Assembly: GCA_043802745.1 (NCBI GenBank)
Contig: JAZDKU010000001.1
Location: 1-23,256 of the forward strand
Source of the DNA: STD1-80 sp043802745
Lineage (GTDB): Bacteria; Patescibacteriota; Minisyncoccia; Minisyncoccales; CG1-02-41-26
DNA length: 23,256 nucleotides
Direction: 5' to 3'
Notes under the pieces: generated by a model
What the model saw: only the letters and a program-made list of their open reading frames with translations
Told to the model about the DNA's origin: nothing
Databases searched by the model: none
Position numbers and translations under genes: made by a program
Shown here: positions 1-6,777 of the stretch, piece by piece
How the letters are laid out: the number at the start of each line of letters is the position of its first letter
Position numbering within the stretch: the stretch's first letter is position 1

Positions 1-59
1 TCAAGCCAATCCAAAAAGTCATTAAGGTGGCGGGGGAGTGGGGTAGTGCTTTTTTCCAT
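1..59 (-). CDS. Tyrosine recombinase (XerC/XerD-like), N-terminal fragment
   Basis: The minus strand reads ATG at 59-57 and stays open to the window edge (19 codons). The peptide carries LPRHLNDFLDWL. It resembles the start of XerC/XerD-type integrases, whose N-terminal SAM-like domain begins with a pattern of the type H-x-x-D/E-F-L-x-x-L. Such enzymes resolve chromosome dimers or integrate mobile DNA. A possible -10 box ends 5 nt before the ATG. Only the first 19 residues are visible; the catalytic R-H-R-Y residues lie outside, so family assignment rests on a short match. Confidence 0.5.
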   Translation of the reverse strand, partial: MEKSTTPLPRHLNDFLDWL

Positions 60-323
60 AAGTATGTATAGGTAACAATTAAGAGAGTGAAAGAGGTCTA
101 GTAAATCTTTTGGAATTTCTTATTTATATTTATGTATAAAAGATTTTAATATTTTATATCTAACTAAAGAGTATTTTTATTTGTTTTTAAAAGTTAAATT
201 AATTAAATTAGCGGAGAAGTACTCTTTGCTTAGAATGGAGATATAGATGTTCGTTTAAGTATAATTATGCGAACCATACTATAGCTTAATAATAAGGTCT
301 GATACAGCCCTTTGTCAATTCCC
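60..323 (-). promoter_or_regulatory. AT-rich intergenic region with two leftward promoter candidates
   Basis: No gene is visible in these 264 bases. On the minus strand, TTGACA (318-313) stands 18 nt before TATTAT (294-289), a strong sigma70-like match just downstream of the small secreted protein gene. A second candidate, TTTCAC (92-87) with a 16-nt spacer and TATACA (70-65), ends 5 nt before the recombinase ATG. Between them lies an imperfect inverted repeat (166-178 with 215-227; core AAAGAGTA/TACTCTTT). If the distal promoter is used, the recombinase mRNA has a leader of about 220 nt. Confidence 0.4.
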
Positions 324-710
324 CTATCTGTGGAAAAGTTTACCCTTTATCTTCTCCCACAAAGCGCCTAGGGCCTTAAAAAAATCTTGGCGATACTCTT
401 GCTTCTCCTCTTCCCACCCCTGTTTTATATTTTCTTTTAATTGATTCGCATACTTCCCCAAAAATGAAGTTTTGAAACTTTTTGCCCAAAAGCCAGTCCC
501 CCAGTCATTAATTTTTTTCCACTCCCCTGTTATTTTATCTAAAATGCCCTTGGCCTCGCCTTGAATTTGATACTGAGCCAATGCGTCAGGCACGTCAGAC
601 GGGTTTTTTATTGGCGAAGTTTCCTGATTAAAAATTTTAGCCTGTATTGACGACAAGGCAGTTATTAGTCCAACAAAAATAAATAAAAAAATAAAAGATT
701 GTTTGGTCAT
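324..710 (-). CDS. Small secreted hypothetical protein (128 aa)
   Basis: I do not recognise this protein. Residues 1-24 form a typical signal peptide: short basic start (MTKQ), a hydrophobic run rich in F, I and L, then SIQA-K, a plausible cleavage site. The mature part is about 100 residues, rich in Trp, Lys and Glu (GEWKKINDWGTGFWAKSF) and probably helical, with no cysteine. It starts only 3 nt after the gltX stop codon and so is the last gene of the murD-ftsW-murG-gltX run. An exported envelope-associated role is an inference from the signal peptide and the wall-gene context. Confidence 0.65.
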   Translation of the reverse strand: MTKQSFIFLFIFVGLITALSSIQAKIFNQETSPIKNPSDVPDALAQYQIQGEAKGILDKITGEWKKINDWGTGFWAKSFKTSFLGKYANQLKENIKQGWEEEKQEYRQDFFKALGALWEKIKGKLFHR

Positions 711-713
711 TTG

Positions 714-2174
714 TTATTCGTTGTTTGTTATTTGTAATTTTTTTATTGCCTCTTTAATTCTCTGCAAGGTTTTTTCTTTACCCAAAACCTCCGCAATCTC
801 AAATGGCCCTGACGATGCTTTTTTACCGCACAACGCCGCTCTCATTGGCCAAAGAACTTTTCCCCTATCACCAGCCTCATTAGCTATGGGCATTATAATT
901 TCACTTAATTTTTCCTTTGTCCAACTTGCCTCCTCTATATTAGAAATGATACTAAGCAACTTGTCAAGGTTGTCAATTATTTCACTATCCCCTATTTCTT
1001 TCCACCCTAAAAGTTTTTTTTCATACTCTAAATTTTCTTGAAAAAAGAAATCTATTAACTCGGGAATCTCTGATAATTTTTTTAACCGCTCTTGATATAA
1101 AGCAATCATAGGAGCTATTTTAGAAATTTCTCCTTCTCCCCCACTCGTTAGCCCAGCCTTAATTAAATAAGGCAAGCAAAGCTCTGTTAACTTTTCCAGG
1201 GGCATTTTTCTTATAAAATAACCGTTTATCCACTCCATTTTTATAGCATTAAAAACTGCGCCTGATTTTTGAATTTTTTCTATAGAAAATTCTTTTTCCA
1301 GTTCAGCCAACGAAAATATTTCTCGGTCGTCTCCTGGATTCCAGCCCAAAAGAGCGATAAAGTTAACAACAGCCTCGGGCAGATATCCTTGCTCTATATA
1401 ATCAGATACTTTTGCCGCTATAGAAGGGTCTCTTTTGCTTAATTTAGCCCTTTGCTCGTTTAATATTAAAGGTAAGTGCAGAAATTCTGGCGATTCAATA
1501 GCCAAAGCCCTAGCTAATAAAATCTGGCGAGGGGTATTTGAGATATGCTCTTCACCCCTAATCACATGGCTAATTTTCATTTCATAGTCATCAATAACGC
1601 AGGCAAGATTATAAAGTGGTTCGTCTAAATTTTTTGCTATAACCATATCCCCAAACAACGCACTGTCATAGCTTATTTTACCTTTTATTAAATCATCAAA
1701 AACCACCTGCTCTGACGGAGTTTTAAATCTTATTACACCGCTTTGGATATTTTGTTTTTCTGCACAATCACATTTATGAATTTGACTTAATGTTTCTTTT
1801 ACTTTTTCCTGCGAACAAAAGCACCAATAAGCTTTTTTATCAGCCAAAAGTTTTTCTATGTATTTTTTATAAATCTCTTTTCTTTCAGACTGACGGTACG
1901 GCCCATATGGACCACCCTTTTCTAGTCCCTCGTCATAAACAAGACCCAGCCAATTGAAAGACTGCTTAATGCTATCCTCCCATTCTACTTTTGATCTAGC
2001 TTGATCTGTGTCCTCAATTCTAATAATAAATTTTCCGCCATACCTTTTGGCAAAAAGATAGTTAAAAAGCGCGGTTCTAGCGGAACCTATGTGAAACGGC
2101 CCAGTTGGCGAAGGGGCCATCCTTACCCTTATACTTTCTGTTGGCGTTTTTTTAGGTTTAGGTAAAATACTCAT
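714..2174 (-). CDS. gltX: Glutamyl-tRNA synthetase
   Basis: This is the class I synthetase that charges tRNA-Glu with glutamate in the cytoplasm. The Rossmann-fold signature PSPTGPFHIGSA is at residues 21-32 and the second ATP-binding signature AKLSKRD near residues 243-249 (a KMSKS variant normal for GluRS). A Cys cluster (CFC near 118-120 and CDC near 135-137) fits the zinc site seen in many GluRS. The C-terminal half is the helical anticodon-binding region, and 486 residues is normal. The ATG lies inside the end of murG (17-bp overlap), implying translational coupling. An internal Met just before the PSPTG motif is a less likely start. The last codons read QITNNE. If the organism lacks glnS the enzyme could also charge tRNA-Gln, but that cannot be judged here. 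Confidence 0.96.
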   Translation of the reverse strand: MSILPKPKKTPTESIRVRMAPSPTGPFHIGSARTALFNYLFAKRYGGKFIIRIEDTDQARSKVEWEDSIKQSFNWLGLVYDEGLEKGGPYGPYRQSERKEIYKKYIEKLLADKKAYWCFCSQEKVKETLSQIHKCDCAEKQNIQSGVIRFKTPSEQVVFDDLIKGKISYDSALFGDMVIAKNLDEPLYNLACVIDDYEMKISHVIRGEEHISNTPRQILLARALAIESPEFLHLPLILNEQRAKLSKRDPSIAAKVSDYIEQGYLPEAVVNFIALLGWNPGDDREIFSLAELEKEFSIEKIQKSGAVFNAIKMEWINGYFIRKMPLEKLTELCLPYLIKAGLTSGGEGEISKIAPMIALYQERLKKLSEIPELIDFFFQENLEYEKKLLGWKEIGDSEIIDNLDKLLSIISNIEEASWTKEKLSEIIMPIANEAGDRGKVLWPMRAALCGKKASSGPFEIAEVLGKEKTLQRIKEAIKKLQITNNE

Positions 2175-3261
2175 TTAAATATTCGGCAATAACTCTAGTG
2201 GCTTTTGGCCGGCTAAATTTTTTTGCATTTTCAGCCATTACTGCTAAATTCTCTGGCGAATCTAAGAGCATTTTTATTTGCTGGATAAATAAATGAGGCT
2301 TTAAATTTTGCTCTTCAATTACCTCCCCTGCCCCCAAGTCTGAAACCTTATAAGCATTTTTTACTTGGTGATCTTGAGCTGAACCCATCAATGGAATTAA
2401 AATCATTGGCTTAGCGTTTGCGGTAATTTCAAAAATAGCCCCACTGCCAGCTCGAGAAACAACCAAGTCGCTGCTCGCTAAGGCATGCTTTAATTGTTTT
2501 TCGTTTAAAAAAGCAAAGCTATGATAATATTTTTGCTGCTCTTTATTTAAAACAACATTAGCTTCAGCTTGTGTTTGTTTTTGGTTGGCAATGCCTGTTT
2601 GATGAATAACTTCAAACTGATTTAAAATATCACCCAAAACTTCAAGCATAATTTGATTGATTGTTTGAGAGCCCAAAGACCCCCCCAAAACTAAAATCAA
2701 TGGCCTATCATGCAAATCAAATATTTTTTTAGCTTCTTCTTTATTGCCTCCTAAAAGAGATAGCCTAATTGGGTTGCCCAAACAAATTGTTTTATTTTTT
2801 GGAAAATATTCTGTGTCTGGAAAAGATGTAAAAATTTCTAAAGCCCAGCGGCTAGTTATTTTTGCCGTAAGGCCAGGAGTTATGTCTGATTCCTGCAAAA
2901 TAAAAGGAACCCTTAAAAATTTAGCAGCCACGGCCACAGGAAATGACCCATACCCGCCTTTGCTAAAAACAATGTCAGGGGCGGTAAAGAAAAGCCAAAA
3001 AATTGACTGAACAATACCAAGGGGTACTTTCAAAATATCAACAAAATTTTTAAAAGAAAAATATCTTCTTATTTTTCCACAGACAATATTAGTTATTTTT
3101 ACATTCTCTTGTAGCAACAAAACTTCGCCGTGCTTATTTTTCGGCCCAGCATAATAAATTTTCAAGTCAGCTCCCTGATAGATATCTCTTATTTCTCTAA
3201 CAATAGCCACTATTGGAAAAATATGTCCAGCGGTTCCCCCGCCCGTGAAAACAACCTTCAT
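2158..3261 (-). CDS. murG: UDP-GlcNAc:undecaprenyl-pyrophosphoryl-MurNAc-pentapeptide transferase
   Basis: MurG adds GlcNAc to lipid I to make lipid II at the inner face of the cytoplasmic membrane. It is a GT-B glycosyltransferase. The N-terminal glycine loop GGGTAGH is at residues 7-13. The second Rossmann domain begins at LVLGGSLGS near residue 190. The donor-site signature SRAGSGAIFE, followed by PMILIPLMGSAQDHQ, corresponds to the family's SRAGA-x-x-x-E and P-x-P-x-x-DHQ regions. The length of 367 residues is typical. It overlaps gltX downstream and is separated from ftsW by a tandem repeat. No clear ribosome-binding site precedes the ATG. Confidence 0.96.
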   Translation of the reverse strand: MKVVFTGGGTAGHIFPIVAIVREIRDIYQGADLKIYYAGPKNKHGEVLLLQENVKITNIVCGKIRRYFSFKNFVDILKVPLGIVQSIFWLFFTAPDIVFSKGGYGSFPVAVAAKFLRVPFILQESDITPGLTAKITSRWALEIFTSFPDTEYFPKNKTICLGNPIRLSLLGGNKEEAKKIFDLHDRPLILVLGGSLGSQTINQIMLEVLGDILNQFEVIHQTGIANQKQTQAEANVVLNKEQQKYYHSFAFLNEKQLKHALASSDLVVSRAGSGAIFEITANAKPMILIPLMGSAQDHQVKNAYKVSDLGAGEVIEEQNLKPHLFIQQIKMLLDSPENLAVMAENAKKFSRPKATRVIAEYLNEYFT

Positions 3262-3297
3262 AACTTTTAATTTTTAACTTTTAATTTTTAACTTTTT
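3262..3297. repeat. 14-nt tandem repeat at the ftsW/murG junction
   Basis: The unit AACTTTTAATTTTT is repeated exactly twice (3262-3275, 3276-3289), followed by a partial third copy (3290-3297). The array fills the ftsW-murG gap and contains the ftsW stop codon (3288-3290). It therefore replaces any normal ribosome-binding site for murG. Confidence 0.8.
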
Positions 3298-4397
3298 GAA
3301 TATCGTGAGATATTCAATAATAGCCCCACGCCAATCAACTCTGTCATAATATGCGACCCTCCATAGCTAAAAAATGGCAATGGAATACCCCCTAAGGGCA
3401 AAACACCCACTATTCCTCCTATGTTAGCAAGAGATTGCAAAGTAATCCAGACAGTTATCCCTAGTGCCAAGAAACCTTCAAATGTTTGACCCTTATTTTT
3501 GGCAATCCTTAAACCTAAAAAGCAGAGAAATAAAAATAGAAAAACCAAAAAACCAGCTCCCAAAAATCCAAGTTCTTCAGCCACAATAGCAAAAATAGAA
3601 TCAGTCATTGACTCGGGCAAAAAAAACTTTTGCTTAGAAAGGCCCAGAGCAAAACCAGTGCCAATGCCCAATATCCCCCCCGAACCAATAGCAATTTTTG
3701 CCTGAATTAACTGCAGCCCCTTCCCCATTGGATCTGTGTGGGGTTTAAACATAGTTAAAACTCTGTTTAATCTATATGGTTCCAATATAGTGGCAACAAA
3801 AAATCCTACTCCTCCTACTCCAGCCATTACAACAAAGTGCCATAAAGGCGCTTTTGAAGCAAGATACATTGAAGCGCCTGTTAAACAAATAATAGCTAGA
3901 GTGGTTTGATCGGGCTGTAAAATCAATCCAGCAAAAAGTGTTCCCATGATAACTAAAAATGGCCACAAAGATAACTGCGCTGACCTTTCTTTCTTACTTT
4001 GGTTTTTTGAAGCCAACCAAGCAGATAAATAAAGAATAAAACTTAATTTTAAAAATTCAGATGGCTGAAAAGAAAATCCCGCCAGTCCAATTTGCCGATG
4101 AGCCCCTTTTGCCTCAATGCCAAGACCTGGGATAAAAACTAAAAAAATTAAAACTAGATTTATTAAAAATAATAAAGGCGCTATTTTTTTCAAAAATTTT
4201 ATCGGTAGCTTGAACGCCACAATCCCTAAAATAATGCCAGCTACAACCATAGCAACTTGATGCAAAAACAAATACCAAACATTTCCATATTGGCCCAATG
4301 AAATGGCAAACGAAGTTGTGCCCATAACAAACAAGCCAAAAATTAAAAGCACGCCAAATAAACACAAAATTAAATAATCAGGTTTTTTTTGCACCAT
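3288..4397 (-). CDS. ftsW: Peptidoglycan glycosyltransferase of the SEDS family (FtsW/RodA)
   Basis: SEDS proteins are polytopic membrane enzymes that polymerise lipid II into glycan strands. The protein has about ten hydrophobic segments over 369 residues, normal for the family. Family signatures are present: KGAHRQIGLAGFSFQPSEF in the first half, then FFLPESMTDSIFAIVAEELG, and near the C-terminus GGIPLPFFSYGGS. The last motif normally continues S-L; here it is H-I. FtsW rather than RodA is chosen because it lies between murD and murG as in the division and cell-wall cluster. Its start codon lies 20 bp inside murD, indicating coupled translation. Confidence 0.93.
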   Translation of the reverse strand: MVQKKPDYLILCLFGVLLIFGLFVMGTTSFAISLGQYGNVWYLFLHQVAMVVAGIILGIVAFKLPIKFLKKIAPLLFLINLVLIFLVFIPGLGIEAKGAHRQIGLAGFSFQPSEFLKLSFILYLSAWLASKNQSKKERSAQLSLWPFLVIMGTLFAGLILQPDQTTLAIICLTGASMYLASKAPLWHFVVMAGVGGVGFFVATILEPYRLNRVLTMFKPHTDPMGKGLQLIQAKIAIGSGGILGIGTGFALGLSKQKFFLPESMTDSIFAIVAEELGFLGAGFLVFLFLFLCFLGLRIAKNKGQTFEGFLALGITVWITLQSLANIGGIVGVLPLGGIPLPFFSYGGSHIMTELIGVGLLLNISRYSKS

Positions 4398-5706
4398 ACA
4401 GTTTTGCGTATTTTACGAACTGTTTTCCCCTATCTTGGTAGTCTTTAAAAAGGTTAAAGCTGGCACTGGCTGGGGAAAGCAGACACACTCCATTTTTTGG
4501 AGTATTTTCATAACAAATTCTTACAGCTTCTTTCATAGAACTTGCATGGAAAAGCTGTCTGAGCCCAGGGCTCCCCGGCTCTTTGCTCAAGTTTTTTGGA
4601 GCCCTGGGCTCAGACAGCTTAAGAGCCTTTTCGATTCTCTGCCCAGTCCCCTGCCCCAAAACAATCAGGTTTTTAACAGATGTTTGTTTGATTTCTTTAA
4701 CCAAATCCCTATAATCACTGCCTTTATCAGAACCCCCAGCAATCAATGATATTGGCTTGTGATTAAATGTTTGCAAATCTAAAATTGTTGTTTGGGGTAC
4801 AGTGGCCATAGAATTATTATAAAACTCAATGCCTTTAAATTTGCCAACAAATTCCAGACGATGAGGTAAACCCTTAAAATCTTTCATTGCTGTTTTTATT
4901 ATTTCTGGCTTTACCATAAAAAGCCTAGCCACTGCCACAGCTGCTTTTATATTTAATTGGTTAAATTCTCCTGGTAGGCGAGTTTCGTAATATTTTTTAT
5001 CTTGATTAAAATCAATTTTATGAGATTTTACTTTTTTGCTTATTTCTTTAACCTGCTTATCCTTAGCATTGAAAATCAAATAATCATCTTTTGTTTGATA
5101 TTTAGCAATATTAGCTTTAGCTTTTTGGTATTCTGCGAAATTTTTATAATAATCTAAGTGGTCTGAAAATAAATTTAAAAAAACCGCAATTTGAGGAGAC
5201 TTTTTTAAACCCTGTAATTGATGGCTTGATAACTCGTAAACAAAAATATCTTCGGGCCCGCCCTGAGCCTGCCGAAGGGTTACTAATTTTTGGAAAACTG
5301 GCTTGCCAATATTGCCCCCTAAATAAACTTTCAAACCAGCTTTTTTTAAAATTTCGTAAATTAAGCTTGCGGTAGTCCCCTTTCCTTTAGTGCCTGTAAC
5401 TCCAACAATAATACCCGGAAAATTATCAAAAAATATCTCGGTCTGCGAAGTAAAATTAGGCCTTTTTTCTAGCGAAATGCCGGGCGTTTTAATAACTAAG
5501 TCATACTCCCCTATCTTATCTAAATAATTCTCGCCTAAATATAATTTTAAATTCTTGTCTCTTGAATCTTGAATCTTGAATCTATCTCTATCTGCCACAC
5601 CCAAAACCTTACCAGGAAACAATTTCCTTAAAGCCAAATAACTATCCCTCCCCTCCTTCCCAAACCCCAAAATCAATATTTTCTTGTCTTTTAAATCCTC
5701 TAACAT
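4378..5706 (-). CDS. murD: UDP-N-acetylmuramoylalanine-D-glutamate ligase carrying in-frame repeat insertions
   Basis: MurD adds D-glutamate to UDP-MurNAc-L-Ala in the cytoplasm. Visible signatures are the N-terminal nucleotide-binding start KKILILGFGKEG (8-19), the ATP P-loop GTKGKGTT (105-112), the Mur-ligase segment ELSSHQL near 158-164 and the C-terminal domain PHRLEFVGKFKGIEFYNNS. I start at 5706: this gives the normal N-terminus and lies one base after the preceding methyltransferase stop. The longer open frame to 5826 would overlap that gene. The product is 442 residues. It carries a 23-residue in-frame palindrome-encoded insertion (363-385), an LRQAQGG insertion near 144-150, and a heptanucleotide repeat near residues 42-49. 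All key motifs remain, so it is probably functional. Confidence 0.94.
   Translation of the reverse strand: MLEDLKDKKILILGFGKEGRDSYLALRKLFPGKVLGVADRDRFKIQDSRDKNLKLYLGENYLDKIGEYDLVIKTPGISLEKRPNFTSQTEIFFDNFPGIIVGVTGTKGKGTTASLIYEILKKAGLKVYLGGNIGKPVFQKLVTLRQAQGGPEDIFVYELSSHQLQGLKKSPQIAVFLNLFSDHLDYYKNFAEYQKAKANIAKYQTKDDYLIFNAKDKQVKEISKKVKSHKIDFNQDKKYYETRLPGEFNQLNIKAAVAVARLFMVKPEIIKTAMKDFKGLPHRLEFVGKFKGIEFYNNSMATVPQTTILDLQTFNHKPISLIAGGSDKGSDYRDLVKEIKQTSVKNLIVLGQGTGQRIEKALKLSEPRAPKNLSKEPGSPGLRQLFHASSMKEAVRICYENTPKNGVCLLSPASASFNLFKDYQDRGKQFVKYAKLYGAKKT
4552..4620. repeat. Perfect 69-nt palindromic element inserted in frame in murD
   Basis: Positions 4552-4574 and 4598-4620 are exact reverse complements (23 bp, no mismatch), separated by a 23-nt loop. 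The element is 69 nt, exactly 23 codons, and its ends coincide with murD codon boundaries. On the minus strand it encodes residues 363-385, starting KLSEPRAP and ending GSPGLRQL. It contains no stop and falls in a variable linker of the C-terminal domain, after the IEKAL helix and before HASSMKEAV. It is GC-richer than the gene around it. Confidence 0.93.
5250..5277. repeat. Second, unrelated palindromic repeat in murD (LRQAQG type)
   Basis: CTTCGG (5250-5255) and CCGAAG (5272-5277) form an inverted repeat around a GC-rich centre in AT-rich DNA. On the minus strand it encodes LRQAQGGPE within murD, just before the conserved FVYELSSHQ segment. The CTTCGGCAGGCTCAGG core matches, from memory, a repeat common inside genes of uncultivated candidate-phylum genomes; that recollection was not checked. 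Confidence 0.65.
5561..5581. repeat. 7-nt tandem repeat (CTTGAAT x3) in murD
   Basis: Three exact copies of CTTGAAT are adjacent (5561-5567, 5568-5574, 5575-5581), with a degenerate fourth (CTTGTCT, 5554-5560). Three 7-nt units make 21 nt, so addition of three units keeps frame. On the minus strand they encode RFKIQDSR. Confidence 0.85.
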
Positions 5707-5707
5707 T

Positions 5708-6775
5708 TTAATTACAAGACACATAATGTAAATATTCAAGTGTTTTGTTCGCTGAATATTCTCTATTTTCATCTTTGTCTGCCTTAAATCTATTATATTC
5801 TTTCGTGAAGTGTCCATATTCGCCACGCAGGCTCATTATTTCCCTAATATCGTCCAAAGTCATCAACCCTTCATTATTGTAGCTTAAAAAAATATATCTT
5901 ACTTTTGCCTTCAAGATTAAATCTTTAAACGCTTTTTTTGCTTCCGTTCTTGAGCAATAAAGAGATTTTTGATTTTCATACTCTCGTAGTCCTGTTTTTC
6001 CGTGAATTTTTGGGTTATCATATCTCGCGATAGTTTCAAGTAAGTGATAATTTGTTGCATACTGCCTATGGTTATACGGCGGGTCTAAATATAAAATATC
6101 ACCCTCAACTTCACCCACAAGCTTATTTATATCCTTGTTAAAAATTCGATGTTCTTGGTCATTTATTATCAATTCCGCTGGTTTTAAAATTAAATTATTT
6201 TGAGCTGTCTTTTTTAATTTTTTCAAAAATGCTCCATAAACAGAAGCGGTATTTGCATATTTATCAATTGACTCAACTAAACTAGCAACTAAAAAATAAT
6301 ATTCGTCATCAGAAATTAAATTTCTTGTTTTCCATTTTTCAACTTTTTGACGAATACCATCGCACCGCATGGCATTTCCGTCAGAAAAATATTGTCGTGG
6401 CTCCTCTTTATCTTTCGTCCCGCCAACGCAATAGTTACTATAAATAAACCCCTTCGCTCCCTCTATATTAGATAAATAATTACAAACAAAGTTTTTTCTG
6501 TCTTTCAAATCAATACTCTGTAGTTCTGGAATTTCCTTTATTAGTTTAGAAAATTTTAGCTCTTTATGATTGCCAATATAGTGCCTATTTAAAACATAAC
6601 TATAATATTGAATATCATTTGCAATAATTTTATACCCCTTTTTCTTGAAATATCTCCCGACAGCCCCAGTGCCAGCAAATAAATCGCAAAAAACCTTGCA
6701 GTTTTTATCAACCACTTTATTAATAGACTCCTCCAAAAACTCCAACAATGATAATTTTGATCCTATGTAATTCAT
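5708..6775 (-). CDS. D12-class N6-adenine DNA methyltransferase (restriction-modification)
   Basis: It transfers a methyl group from S-adenosylmethionine to adenine N6 in a specific DNA site. Motif order is that of the D12/alpha class: motif X NYIGSK (2-7), motif I CDLFAGTGAVG (30-40) for cofactor binding, a target-recognition stretch, then catalytic motif IV DPPY (231-234) followed by NHRQYATNYHLLET. Its 355 residues exceed Dam (about 280), leaving room for a larger recognition domain. It starts 2 nt after the nuclease stop and ends one base before the murD ATG. Adjacency to a nuclease and a second methyltransferase indicates protection against that nuclease rather than a housekeeping Dam role. 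The recognition sequence cannot be read from the protein. Confidence 0.88.
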   Translation of the reverse strand: MNYIGSKLSLLEFLEESINKVVDKNCKVFCDLFAGTGAVGRYFKKKGYKIIANDIQYYSYVLNRHYIGNHKELKFSKLIKEIPELQSIDLKDRKNFVCNYLSNIEGAKGFIYSNYCVGGTKDKEEPRQYFSDGNAMRCDGIRQKVEKWKTRNLISDDEYYFLVASLVESIDKYANTASVYGAFLKKLKKTAQNNLILKPAELIINDQEHRIFNKDINKLVGEVEGDILYLDPPYNHRQYATNYHLLETIARYDNPKIHGKTGLREYENQKSLYCSRTEAKKAFKDLILKAKVRYIFLSYNNEGLMTLDDIREIMSLRGEYGHFTKEYNRFKADKDENREYSANKTLEYLHYVSCN

Positions 6776-6777
6776 AG

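Noticed and set aside
3..71. Plus-strand open frame at the left edge that looks like a protein C-terminus (GEWGSAFFHKYV)
   Set aside because: The same bases on the minus strand encode a better-supported integrase N-terminus with a -10 box in front of it, and the plus-strand resemblance is short.
3262..3297. CRISPR-like array
   Set aside because: Units are direct tandem copies without spacers, and no Cas gene is present anywhere in the window.
4114..4365. Minus-strand open frame inside ftsW in another register
   Set aside because: It is rich in Cys, Phe and Trp, lies wholly within a well-supported membrane-protein gene and has no independent signal.
5707..5826. Extension of murD by 40 codons upstream
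   Set aside because: It would overlap the methyltransferase gene by about 120 bp and adds residues with no place in MurD; the ATG at 5706 gives the normal N-terminus.
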